A DNA stretch of 64,000 nucleotides, taken from DLKC01 sp002478885. Lineage in GTDB: Bacteria; Bacteroidota; Bacteroidia; Chitinophagales; Chitinophagaceae. Made by a program: the position numbers and the translations under genes. The notes beneath the pieces are model-generated. The model had not been told where the DNA came from. It saw only the letters and a list, made by a program, of their open reading frames with translations, and made no database searches. Shown here piece after piece: positions 42,663 to 50,763 of this stretch (the first letter of the stretch is position 1; every line of letters starts with the position of its first letter). The stretch lies in NCBI GenBank assembly GCA_046329585.1, contig JAXLUI010000003.1, positions 62,001-126,000 on the forward strand, given 5' to 3'.

Positions 42663-43562
42663 ATGCAGCCTACATTAGTGATTTTAGCAGCAGGGATGGC
42701 CAGCCGATACGGAAGTATGAAACAAATCCAATCCTTCGGACCTTCGGGCGAAACCATAATGGATTATTCCATCTACGATGCCATCGAAGCCGGTTTTACA
42801 AAGATCGTTTTTATTATCAGGGAAGATTTTTCCGACGCGTTCAAGGCAATTTTTGAACCAAAACTAAATGGAAAAGTTGAAACAGCTTATGTTTACCAGC
42901 AACTCACTTCCTTCACTGGACTAAGAGAAATTCCTGCTGAACGTACAAAACCATGGGGCACGGCCCACGCAATACTGTGTTGCAAAAGCGAGATCAACGG
43001 CCCTTTCGCCGTAATCAATGCCGATGATTTTTATGGCAGGGATGCCTTTAAAAAAGCATACGATTTTATCGTAAACAAATGCAGCGACAGCCGTTTCGCA
43101 GTGCTTGGTTATCAATTGAACAATACCCTCAGCGACCATGGAAGTGTTAGCCGCGGCGTGATCGCTGCCAACGACAAAAATGAAATGGCAGACATAAAAG
43201 AACATCTTAAAATTTTTCGCCAGGGCAACAACATCGTTTCTGAAGAAGTTGGCACAATAACAGAACTGCCGGCCGATACAAAAGTGAGTATGAACTTCTT
43301 CTGCCTTTCGTCTTCCTATATAGAAATGTGCGAAGAAGAGTTCAACACGTTTCTCGACAAGAACATGCAAAACCCCAAGGCGGAATTCTTGTTACCCACC
43401 ATGGCCGACAATTTCATCAAAACCGGAAGAGGCGTTATAGAAGTTGTTCCAACCGATGCAAAATGGTTTGGCGTTACTTACAAAGAAGATGCACCAATCG
43501 TGCAGGCGTCCATCGACGCACTGGTGGCGGCGCATGCATATCCATCGAATCTCTGGGCTTAA
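42663..43562 (+). CDS. Sugar-phosphate nucleotidyltransferase
   Basis: A 299-residue protein of the NTP-transferase family. It has the nucleotide-binding N-terminus LVILAAGMASRYGSMKQIQSFGPSG (shown here as LVILAAGMASRYG plus KQ), the PWGTAHAIL motif and the metal-binding INADDFYGRDAF. Enzymes of this type couple a sugar 1-phosphate with NTP to make NDP-sugars for cell-surface glycans. The specific sugar and nucleotide are not clear. It stands alone, with a strong terminator. Confidence 0.87.
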   Translation: MQPTLVILAAGMASRYGSMKQIQSFGPSGETIMDYSIYDAIEAGFTKIVFIIREDFSDAFKAIFEPKLNGKVETAYVYQQLTSFTGLREIPAERTKPWGTAHAILCCKSEINGPFAVINADDFYGRDAFKKAYDFIVNKCSDSRFAVLGYQLNNTLSDHGSVSRGVIAANDKNEMADIKEHLKIFRQGNNIVSEEVGTITELPADTKVSMNFFCLSSSYIEMCEEEFNTFLDKNMQNPKAEFLLPTMADNFIKTGRGVIEVVPTDAKWFGVTYKEDAPIVQASIDALVAAHAYPSNLWA

Positions 43563-43580
43563 ATAAATTTGCCTTCGATA

Positions 43581-43613
43581 AAAAACTCAATCACTTTTAG
43601 ATTGAGTTTTTTT
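43581..43613 (+). terminator. Intrinsic terminator after the nucleotidyltransferase
   Basis: AAAAACTCAATC pairs with GATTGAGTTTTT across a short loop, ending in a T-run. Confidence 0.85.
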
Positions 43614-43615
43614 AT

Positions 43616-43672
43616 GTGCCCGGCTTTCGTTTTTACATAGCATCGTCCATTGCGTCGCACCCTTCAGCGCCT
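43616..43672 (-). repeat. Dispersed intergenic repeat, short form, reverse copy
   Basis: GCCCGGCTTTCG, GCATCGTCCA, core TTGCGTCGCAC (43650-43660), then CCTTCAGCGCCTG. Read on the minus strand it has the standard order. It shares about 50 bp of downstream similarity with the copy near 60191. Confidence 0.75.
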
Positions 43673-43688
43673 GTTAAAATGCGCAGCA

Positions 43689-44201
43689 TTAACCCGCCTT
43701 TGCTTCAACAGCTTCCAGCCCCTCAAAGGAATTCTCTTCATAAACAATCGCTTTATTTACCGCCCGCTTTTCCTGCTCAGCTTTCCACAATACCAGCCCT
43801 GCTGCGATAAATACAATATTCTTCATAATATACTGCCCCGTCATTGTTAAACCATAAGGCGCCTGGCGAAACACTTCGGAGGGAAAAAATACAAACGGAG
43901 TGAAGGTGCAAACCATATGAAGAAAAAGAAATGCAAGCGCCGGCTTCATATACTTGCCGGCAATAAGCAGCAAACCCAAAACACATTCCCAGCTTGCAAG
44001 CATGATAAGATTCATGCGGTCGTTTATTAAACCAAAAGTTAGTTTATGAATGGTTTGCATGGCCAGTTGTTCGGCCGGGCTTAACCCTTCAAAGAATTTC
44101 AACGCCCCGAACCACAGGTAAACAATACCTACACAGATACGCAACAATTTTAAAGAAGAGTATGCTGTCCCATTGTCAGCATTGACGGGTTTAATTTCCA
44201 T
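43689..44201 (-). CDS. DoxX-like integral membrane protein
   Basis: A 170-residue protein with four hydrophobic helices (about 20-40, 67-85, 88-108, 122-142) in the DoxX/DoxD-like pattern, including RICVGIVYLWFGALKFF in helix 1 and ASWECVLGLLLIAG in helix 2. Some family members serve quinone- or thiol-linked oxidoreductases, but the role here is unknown. A -7 box TATTTTTG lies 26 bp before the ATG. The C-terminal 30 residues are charged and cytoplasmic. Confidence 0.8.
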   Translation of the reverse strand: MEIKPVNADNGTAYSSLKLLRICVGIVYLWFGALKFFEGLSPAEQLAMQTIHKLTFGLINDRMNLIMLASWECVLGLLLIAGKYMKPALAFLFLHMVCTFTPFVFFPSEVFRQAPYGLTMTGQYIMKNIVFIAAGLVLWKAEQEKRAVNKAIVYEENSFEGLEAVEAKAG

Positions 44202-44226
44202 GTTTATAGTTTTCGATAAATGGTTT

Positions 44227-44234
44227 CAAAAATA
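44227..44234 (-). promoter_or_regulatory. -7 box of the DoxX-like gene
   Basis: TATTTTTG on the minus strand matches TAnnTTTG, about 25 bp before the ATG at 44201. Confidence 0.4.
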
Positions 44235-44270
44235 TCCCGATGCGGCATTACGGATACTGACGCTGCTCAT

Positions 44271-44291
44271 AAAACCCGTCTTTTTTGCGGG
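44271..44291 (-). terminator. Terminator of the FecA-like receptor gene
   Basis: On the minus strand CCCGC pairs with the following CGGG across an A-rich loop, then TTTT, 4 bp after the stop codon. Confidence 0.5.
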
Positions 44292-44294
44292 CTA

Positions 44295-46469
44295 TCAAAT
44301 TTTAATCCCAAGGCTTATAGCAACACCCCTCCCATCTGAAGACCATATGCCCGGCCCGGGATACATTGTTGGCCGCTTCGTGAAATATTGTTTATTGAAC
44401 ACGTTATTGATATTGAATCTCACAACCATTTTAGGGTTTACATGATACGAAGTATTGATATCAAACAGCCCGTATGCCGGAACAAGCCCAACCGAACCGT
44501 TCGCTGATGGCGTGACTGTATTCAATGCATCGGCATAAGATTTCGCAGTATAGGAATACAGCAATGAAATGCTTGCCTTGTATAACTTTAGTGTTATGCC
44601 AGACCGGCTGATAATACCCGGAACACTTTCAACTTTATTACCATCAATATCTACGTTGGTATTCCCCGATTTAATAAAAGCATCTTTATAACGCGCATTC
44701 ATAAATGCCGTAGAAGTAAACACGCTCATATAAATTTGCTTATTGATACTGAAACCATATTCAGCAAATATTTCAGCGCCGCTGGTACCAGAATTGCCAA
44801 TATTGGTTCTGTATAAAATAAATGCCCCGGTGTCATTTTGCATACTCAAAGAACCCATCCTGTTTTTGTAATCGATATGAAAAACACTGACGTCCCATTT
44901 TAAACCATTGGCATTACCGCGGAAACCTGCCTCGGCAGTGTATCCGTGAGCATCTCGCAGGTTCTTATCCACAACCTCATATACAGAGGCAGGAATGATA
45001 TCTTTAAAAATCACTGGACGGTAAGATTGCGCTATGCCTGCATAAAAATTAGTGGCCTTTGAAAGGTCGTACTGCATATTTAAGCCGAGCAACAAAAAAT
45101 CGTGCTTTATACTGTTGGGTAAATCCTGCTGATCGTAATAACTGATATACCCGGTCATATCTGATTGCCCATGTTCCCAACGAAACCCTGGACTGACGGT
45201 AAGCTTGTTTGATAAACGAAAATTATTTTCAGCAAAAACGGCTATGTTCTTTGTTTTAAAATGCATATCTCTTCCCCAATGTGGATCAACGAGCGTAAGA
45301 TCAAAGTCAGAGCCGGTGGTGCCCTTGCCCAACTGCCTGCGACGCAGATCATTGTTAAACAATTGTGTGCCGATAGTAATTGCATGCAACCTGTTAAACA
45401 AAAGGTATTGATGCAACAAACTGGCCTCGGCAGTGTAGCTATTGAAATTATCAATGTCAACCTGCCGGTTATTGTACTGCATAGTAAGCGGGTTGATCGA
45501 ATCTTTTATATTGGCAGGTTTGTCATACTGCACACTGTTTCTTGCACCAAGCACCGCTGAGGTGGTAACAGACAATTTGGTCTGGCTGTTTATGTTCCAT
45601 TCGAGGTTCAAAGAAGGAACGTATATGTCGGGATTAAAATAATTTCTTGCTCTTGTCGATAGCTTTGGGTCCGCATAAAACATACTGTCATTAAGCGGCC
45701 CGGGTATCTGGTAAACATAATTGGATCTTGCGAACTCGGCTGTTAGTTTCAACCGCTGTGAAATATAATACCGTAGCATGAATGCCTGCGCATCATAATC
45801 AGAATTGCTGTTCGCACGGTATCCATCGGAAACACGTTTTGTGTAATAAGCGTAGTAATCAATTTTTCCGATGCGACCGCTTACAGCGTTATATGTACTT
45901 AGTAAACCAAATGAGCCAACTGAATTGATTGTCTCAAAACCCAACCTTCGTGTTGTATCAGGTTCTTTTGTTACATAGTTAAGCATGCCGCCAAATTGGG
46001 CACCATATTGCAACGAGCCTGTTCCACGAACAAGTTCTATATGGTCAACCGCTTCCATTGGCATACTGTAATGACTTGCCGGGTAACCATACATATCAGA
46101 GTTGGTAAGTACGCCGTTTTTTCGAATGTTAAACTCCCACCCGCGGTGCGGATCGAGGCCACGAACAGAAATGTTTACCTGGTTACCGCTGCCATCCATA
46201 TCGTAAACAAAAACGCCTGGCACTTTTGCAAAAATCTGTCTTGCGGTTTTCTCCGAAATATTTGCATCGATATTATCGATGTTGAGCACTTCTGTTTTTT
46301 TGCCACTCCAGATACGCGTACCAACAACAGATGGCATCCGTTCCACATTGCTGAGCACTGTTTTTACTTTTACTTCTTTTAGCGTGTTTGTTTTCATGCT
46401 GTCTGTTTCCTGTGCTGCCATTTGCAGATATGCTAACAGGAAAATGATGATACCAATTCCACTTTTCAT
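44295..46469 (-). CDS. FecA-like TonB-dependent siderophore/metal receptor
   Basis: A 724-residue outer membrane receptor: signal peptide (cleavage near MAAQ), plug domain (ARQIFAKVPGVFVYDMDGSG, VNISVRGLDP, IELVRGTGSLQYGAQFGGMLNYVTK) and a 22-strand-type barrel ending in GVAISLGIKI. The plug most resembles Fe(III)-dicitrate/FecA-type receptors. There is no carboxypeptidase-like or FecR-signalling N-terminal extension. It lies downstream of tandem terminators that isolate it from the PAP2/haloperoxidase operon, although its position suggests a metal or oxyanion theme in this region. Confidence 0.92.
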   Translation of the reverse strand: MKSGIGIIIFLLAYLQMAAQETDSMKTNTLKEVKVKTVLSNVERMPSVVGTRIWSGKKTEVLNIDNIDANISEKTARQIFAKVPGVFVYDMDGSGNQVNISVRGLDPHRGWEFNIRKNGVLTNSDMYGYPASHYSMPMEAVDHIELVRGTGSLQYGAQFGGMLNYVTKEPDTTRRLGFETINSVGSFGLLSTYNAVSGRIGKIDYYAYYTKRVSDGYRANSNSDYDAQAFMLRYYISQRLKLTAEFARSNYVYQIPGPLNDSMFYADPKLSTRARNYFNPDIYVPSLNLEWNINSQTKLSVTTSAVLGARNSVQYDKPANIKDSINPLTMQYNNRQVDIDNFNSYTAEASLLHQYLLFNRLHAITIGTQLFNNDLRRRQLGKGTTGSDFDLTLVDPHWGRDMHFKTKNIAVFAENNFRLSNKLTVSPGFRWEHGQSDMTGYISYYDQQDLPNSIKHDFLLLGLNMQYDLSKATNFYAGIAQSYRPVIFKDIIPASVYEVVDKNLRDAHGYTAEAGFRGNANGLKWDVSVFHIDYKNRMGSLSMQNDTGAFILYRTNIGNSGTSGAEIFAEYGFSINKQIYMSVFTSTAFMNARYKDAFIKSGNTNVDIDGNKVESVPGIISRSGITLKLYKASISLLYSYTAKSYADALNTVTPSANGSVGLVPAYGLFDINTSYHVNPKMVVRFNINNVFNKQYFTKRPTMYPGPGIWSSDGRGVAISLGIKI

Positions 46470-46504
46470 TTGCGTTGCTTTTGTATGTTGCGGAAAGCAC
46501 TAAA

Positions 46505-46560
46505 GTACAAGAGTGCGACGCAACAAAAGATGATCGTTGTTATACAGCCAGGGTCAAAAG
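46505..46560 (+). repeat. Dispersed intergenic repeat, short form, forward copy
   Basis: GTACAAGA, core GTGCGACGCAAC (46513-46524), GATG, then CAGCCAGGGTCAAAA. It lies upstream of the receptor gene. Confidence 0.78.
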
Positions 46561-46565
46561 AATTT

Positions 46566-46612
46566 AAAAAATGTCCTTCCTGTAGAAACAGGAAGGAGCT
46601 ACAACTATAACT
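46566..46612 (-). terminator. Tandem terminator copy 2 after the PAP2 operon
   Basis: On the minus strand AGTTATAGTTGTAGC, TCCTTCCTG-TTTCTA-CAGGAAGGA and a T-run. It repeats the unit at 46660-46702. Confidence 0.7.
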
Positions 46613-46659
46613 ACTATGCTTTAAAGAACTCTTTATTTATCCTTTCGGAATGATTTTTT

Positions 46660-46702
46660 TAAAAACTCTTCCTGCGGAACAGGAAGCATTTACAACTATA
46701 AC
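46660..46702 (-). terminator. Tandem terminator copy 1 after the PAP2 operon
   Basis: On the minus strand AGTTATAGTTGTA, CTTCCTG-TTCCG-CAGGAAG and TTTTT, 18 bp past the stop codon. The unit, including the 13-bp sequence before the stem, is duplicated about 94 bp further on. Confidence 0.75.
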
Positions 46703-46719
46703 TGCAATTGCTTAAAATT

Positions 46720-48279
46720 TTATTCCGCACCATCGGTCTGCGCACGCTGTACAGCATAGTTGCCGGTCTTTTTACCTACATCCATTCCAACTTCTATATC
46801 GCTGCGGTAATGGAGGCCGCCCACGAGTCTCGACTTGGATGCATCGTCGGCCATTTTGTTATAGGCATCTGCTCTTGCAGGCAAAATGTGCGACAGTATT
46901 GTTGCGGCCGCACCACTGAAGGTGGAATGCCCGGATATGTAAGAAGGGAAATTGGGAACCCCGGTTGTTGTTTTGATCTCCGGATTCATTTGGGAAGGCC
47001 GTGGATTGAAATAGAAATATTTGGTTTTCCAGCAAATAATTGCCGCATCCATCATAGCAATGTTGAGCAGCGACATATTGCGGGCCCAACGTACTTCGCT
47101 AAAATTTTGTACTATAAAATCTTCTGAGGCAATAGCATTCCAATGACCCGGAGGGGTGTAGGTGCCTGCCCCATCGGCCCAGAAATGAACAAGCTCAATA
47201 TCATCTCTCGAAGGATTTTTCACATAGCTCAAAACTTCCTCTGTTTCTTTTTTCATCTGATCACTATTCGTTGATGGCGGCGGACCAGGCAGCAATGAAG
47301 CCATGCTTGTAGAATCGATCAACAATGATTTTACATTACCAAAGAAAGGAAGCATGGGATTACGTTTTGGCGTTTCAAGGCTTATCCATGGTATTTCGCC
47401 CTTACCTATTGCTGCAGTTGCAAGACTATCCCATTGCGTTTGTGTTCCAACGGCTTTACCGGTATTATCAGTTCTGCCCCTTGCAGCAAATACAGAAGCG
47501 ATCTGGCGGCCCAGTGCTTCACCTGCGGCCCAATCGCTGCGTGTGCAAGCACCTGATGCTATGGTGCTTTCTTTTGCATTCGCAGCTTTGGCTTCTACGG
47601 CACCTATTTCGGTAGGGAAAAATAATTTCATCAGATCAGCAGTAACGCCTGCAAGTACGGCTGCATCAGACGGGTAAGAAGGCAGGTCTGTTTTATTGAT
47701 ATAGATTGCATTGGCGTTAATGGTGGAATCAACCTTGTACGGCGCCGCACGGTTATATAACTTCTTATAATGCCAGCAAGCCACCAGGGCATCATATTGT
47801 GCAGCGCTTATATAAGCATAAGCTCTGGCTGCATAAGGAGGATTGGAAAAAGGGAATTCAGGATAAGCAAATGGGTTTGCAGAACTGGGAATAGGATAAG
47901 TGCCGTCCTCATTCTGGTATGGCGGAAGATTGTGCTTGGCAACTAATTCACGCATTGTCTCATTCCATCTGAGAACAGAACCGGCTGCCCAATATTTAAT
48001 ATCACTTATTTGCTGATCGCTGAGGTTATGTTGAAGACCTTTTATTTCGTTAAGCTCGCCAATATACCCCGGAACGTTAATAAGCGCAGGCGCAGCTACA
48101 AGGAATGAATCGGGCCGTGACAACAATACCGTTTTCCATGTTCCGGCATCGAGGTCTACGCTGGCAGGGTTTAGCGCCGGTACATTGTCGGTACGACCTT
48201 CCACCGTTTTTTTGCAGGATGTATAAATAATAAGTGAACCTGTGAGTACAATTAGCAGTGTATATAATGTCTTTCTCAT
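46720..48279 (-). CDS. PAP2/vanadium-haloperoxidase-family lipoprotein
   Basis: A 519-residue lipoprotein from ATG 48279 (signal peptide with lipobox IIYTSC); the frame is open 42 codons upstream, inside the previous gene. The C-terminal third carries the whole vanadate/phosphate-binding triad of the PAP2 superfamily: KYFYFNPRP (KxxxxxxRP), SGHS (PSGH motif with Tyr/Ile before Ser) and SRLVGGLHYRSD (SRxxxxxHxxxD). The family includes haloperoxidases and acid phosphatases; the long helical N-terminal part favours the haloperoxidase-like branch. It starts 4 bp after the upstream barrel gene, so the two form an operon. Confidence 0.88.
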   Translation of the reverse strand: MRKTLYTLLIVLTGSLIIYTSCKKTVEGRTDNVPALNPASVDLDAGTWKTVLLSRPDSFLVAAPALINVPGYIGELNEIKGLQHNLSDQQISDIKYWAAGSVLRWNETMRELVAKHNLPPYQNEDGTYPIPSSANPFAYPEFPFSNPPYAARAYAYISAAQYDALVACWHYKKLYNRAAPYKVDSTINANAIYINKTDLPSYPSDAAVLAGVTADLMKLFFPTEIGAVEAKAANAKESTIASGACTRSDWAAGEALGRQIASVFAARGRTDNTGKAVGTQTQWDSLATAAIGKGEIPWISLETPKRNPMLPFFGNVKSLLIDSTSMASLLPGPPPSTNSDQMKKETEEVLSYVKNPSRDDIELVHFWADGAGTYTPPGHWNAIASEDFIVQNFSEVRWARNMSLLNIAMMDAAIICWKTKYFYFNPRPSQMNPEIKTTTGVPNFPSYISGHSTFSGAAATILSHILPARADAYNKMADDASKSRLVGGLHYRSDIEVGMDVGKKTGNYAVQRAQTDGAE

Positions 48280-48283
48280 TGTT

Positions 48284-49243
48284 TTATTTTTTCGTAGCTG
48301 CAGAATTGGTTGCATGTTTTTTATTAAAGTCAAGAACATAAAATAGTCCGCCGTAAATAGTTGTGGACTGGCCCATATTTCTTCCGGCAACCGTATAATT
48401 ACCACCGCCGATTATTGAGAGTCCGGACATTGCACGCGGTGTATATTTTAGGTTTGCGCCAACTGTTGTCGCATTCATCTTATTACTTGGAAAAGGCATG
48501 TCGTTCCTGCGTATATCAAAACCACCTAATGTGGTCATGTTAGTAGCAACGGCTTCGGCTATAAGGTAATGGCTCCTCCATCCTGTTCTAAGGTTGAAAG
48601 AGGCAACGTTGGGCATTTCCACTTCATTGGTATTATGCAATTCAGTTGTATAGTATGAAGTGCGGTCTATGTTAATATTGTCGCGATAGGTATAGGTTGC
48701 AGAACCGGTAACAAAAAAATTATTGACCCAGTAGTCGGCCATTATTCTTGCAGATAGATTGGTGCTGCCCAAACCAATAGACAGTGGCTGAAAGTCTGGC
48801 GTGTAGTTCGACATTGGCGTTGAAACGCCACCCAAAACAAACAGCGAGAGTGTTGACTTTCCAAAGTCTTTTTGAATGCCCTGCCATTTAACCCACAGCG
48901 AAAGGTCCTGCACGCCTTTCATGCCATGAAGTGTTCCGGCAGATGCTTTGGTGCTTATATAAGGCAACCCGAATAAAACGTTCAGGTGCTTGTTAATGCC
49001 GTAATTTCCGTTTACACTTATAGCCTGCGTGGTAACCGTTCCAAGGTTTTCGTTATTCCTTTTCAAAGTACCTTCCCAATAATTTTTCCAGCCGCTGTGG
49101 CTGTAAATTCCGCCAACACAAAAATTATTTTTATCCATCATTATAGCATCCACATCTGTTTGGGCCGATGCTGCCAGCGGAGCGAAAAAGCCAAGTACCA
49201 GTGCCAATTTCATTAAAAGCATATGACGTTTAAAATGCTTCAT
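48284..49243 (-). CDS. Outer membrane beta-barrel protein, porin/transporter-like
   Basis: A 319-residue protein with a signal peptide (cleavage near ASAQ, about residue 28) and a body of alternating amphipathic strands (VNGNYGINKHLNVLFGLPYIS and similar), typical of a 12-14-strand barrel such as the MetA-pathway/phenol-degradation porin family. It is the first gene of an operon with the haloperoxidase-like lipoprotein 4 bp downstream. A second barrel-plus-PAP2 pair follows upstream (49415-52098), so the two proteins probably work together at the outer membrane. Confidence 0.8.
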   Translation of the reverse strand: MKHFKRHMLLMKLALVLGFFAPLAASAQTDVDAIMMDKNNFCVGGIYSHSGWKNYWEGTLKRNNENLGTVTTQAISVNGNYGINKHLNVLFGLPYISTKASAGTLHGMKGVQDLSLWVKWQGIQKDFGKSTLSLFVLGGVSTPMSNYTPDFQPLSIGLGSTNLSARIMADYWVNNFFVTGSATYTYRDNINIDRTSYYTTELHNTNEVEMPNVASFNLRTGWRSHYLIAEAVATNMTTLGGFDIRRNDMPFPSNKMNATTVGANLKYTPRAMSGLSIIGGGNYTVAGRNMGQSTTIYGGLFYVLDFNKKHATNSAATKK

Positions 49244-49274
49244 AAAACAGTTTTGTTTAATTATTAATTTTTGG

Positions 49275-49330
49275 GGCCGGGCTTTACTACATGCAGTGTG
49301 CTTTGGTCGCGTTGCACTCTTCAGCGCTTA
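49275..49330 (-). repeat. Dispersed intergenic repeat, degenerate reverse copy
   Basis: GGGCCGGGC, then CGTTGCACTCTTCAGCGC (49311-49328). The core has lost the second CG-rich half, but the CTTCAGCGC flank is as in the copies at 43650 and 60191. Confidence 0.5.
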
Positions 49331-49414
49331 GTTCGCTTATCGCCAAAATGCATGTAGTAAGCCATGTTCTTTTTATCAGTTATTTGGTATTAGCAGGTAG
49401 CAACGGCATTCTGT

Positions 49415-50500
49415 TTAAAGCCTGAAATAAACTCCAATGTTCACGGTGTAATCAGCGAAAGCGGCATCACCCTGCACTTTAGTGCCGGTGTCTGCAGAGC
49501 GCTGCATATCAGAAACGCTTTGAATGCGGTCGCGCACAATTGCCACCGGAACAAACGCGTAAATAGAAGTTCTCTTAACAGTGTAAGTCAGCCCAGGCTC
49601 TACGGAGAAAATAAAACCCGGCCTTCTAAAACCGAGATCGCCACCAAATACATCTTTTGCCGGCAGGCGTTCGTAACGAACACCGGCAGAAGCAGTAAGG
49701 CTATTTATGGTATAGTTGGCACCGGCCCTGAACAAATATTGATCGGCAACACTCATTACATCTGTATGATATTTTGTAGCAGTTGATGATACAGCTCTGC
49801 CACGCCCTGTTGATACACCGTTTTGTTCTCTCGGATTGAACAGGTAAAAGAAATTTCCGTACACGCCCAATCGATGAGAAAAGTTGTAGAACGCGTTTAC
49901 TTCGGTGGTGAATCCTGTGCCTCCATCACCTGGTTGTATCGACTGATCAACAGGACCCAACACAGTAGTTGTGTCTGTGTTGTGAAAATAATCCTGGTAG
50001 TTATACGTGCCGGAAGGTAGCTTAATACCAAGGCCAACCTGTATATTGCCCTTCATAGATTTCACAGGATCAAATAACCAGTAGTAACCGGTGAACCTTA
50101 TGTCGCCAATGCCAAATGCTTCTGTATTGTACCTGTTTTTACCATCGTGCTCGTACAAAGAAGATCTCGTATTTGCGATGATTGGCACATCTATCTGCAG
50201 CGACCACCTGTTATTAAACCGCTTGGTAACGGCAATGTCCATTGTGTAGGCATGGTTAATTACATTAGATCCTGAATCTACGCGGTACTTCTGTTCGTCT
50301 TTGCCAACATAATGCTTGTAAGATTTAAAATACCGGTTATTGATGCTCATAGACCAGCCCGAAGAATCACTTGCATTATGTGCTTCAAGCGGACAAATGC
50401 CCCCGGTGCTGCGAATAGCAACACAACCCTGGGCGAAGGTGTTTGTATTAGTGGTTGCAACAAGCAAAACACATATTGAAACCGTGATAATTTTTTTCAT
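49415..50500 (-). CDS. Outer membrane beta-barrel protein, second copy type
   Basis: A 361-residue protein from ATG 50500, which begins a signal peptide (MKKIITVSICVLLV, cleavage near FAQ); the frame stays open 29 codons upstream. The mature N-terminus has two cysteines in GCVAIRSTGGICP. The rest is made of amphipathic strands (WSMSINNRYFKSY, WSLQIDVPIIAN, FGIGDIRFTGYY), again a MetA/phenol-porin-like barrel. It lies 263 bp after the second PAP2 lipoprotein gene on the same strand. The cysteine pair may form a disulfide or bind metal; that is a guess. Confidence 0.78.
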   Translation of the reverse strand: MKKIITVSICVLLVATTNTNTFAQGCVAIRSTGGICPLEAHNASDSSGWSMSINNRYFKSYKHYVGKDEQKYRVDSGSNVINHAYTMDIAVTKRFNNRWSLQIDVPIIANTRSSLYEHDGKNRYNTEAFGIGDIRFTGYYWLFDPVKSMKGNIQVGLGIKLPSGTYNYQDYFHNTDTTTVLGPVDQSIQPGDGGTGFTTEVNAFYNFSHRLGVYGNFFYLFNPREQNGVSTGRGRAVSSTATKYHTDVMSVADQYLFRAGANYTINSLTASAGVRYERLPAKDVFGGDLGFRRPGFIFSVEPGLTYTVKRTSIYAFVPVAIVRDRIQSVSDMQRSADTGTKVQGDAAFADYTVNIGVYFRL

Positions 50501-50701
50501 AATCAGTATGCACATTTTCTGTTTGGTTAAAATAAGTTTGAGGTAATGCATGCGTTGGTCAGCACAAGAGCGTGTTGTCCAAAACAATACTTTACAGCAT
50601 CAATATTCAGGAGTGTAAACAACCATGGGACGAGTTGCCACTGATGAAACTGAACTGCAACATTGAAGCTTTGCAACATAAAACTGCCCAATTACAGGCA
50701 G

Positions 50702-50757
50702 GCGCTGAAGTGTGCGACGCAACGAAGCTGCATTAATGAATAAAAGCTGGGAACATA
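50702..50757 (+). repeat. Dispersed intergenic repeat, short form, forward copy
   Basis: GCGCTGAAGT, core GTGCGACGCAAC (50712-50723), then a degenerate right part (AGCTGGGAACATAAAAA). It lies between the second PAP2 gene and the barrel gene. Confidence 0.65.
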
Positions 50758-50763
50758 AAAAGA

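Noticed and set aside
44173..44445. 90-codon plus-strand frame at the end of the FecA-like gene
   Set aside because: It overlaps the coding 3' end of a conserved receptor and the DoxX start; treated as a shadow frame.
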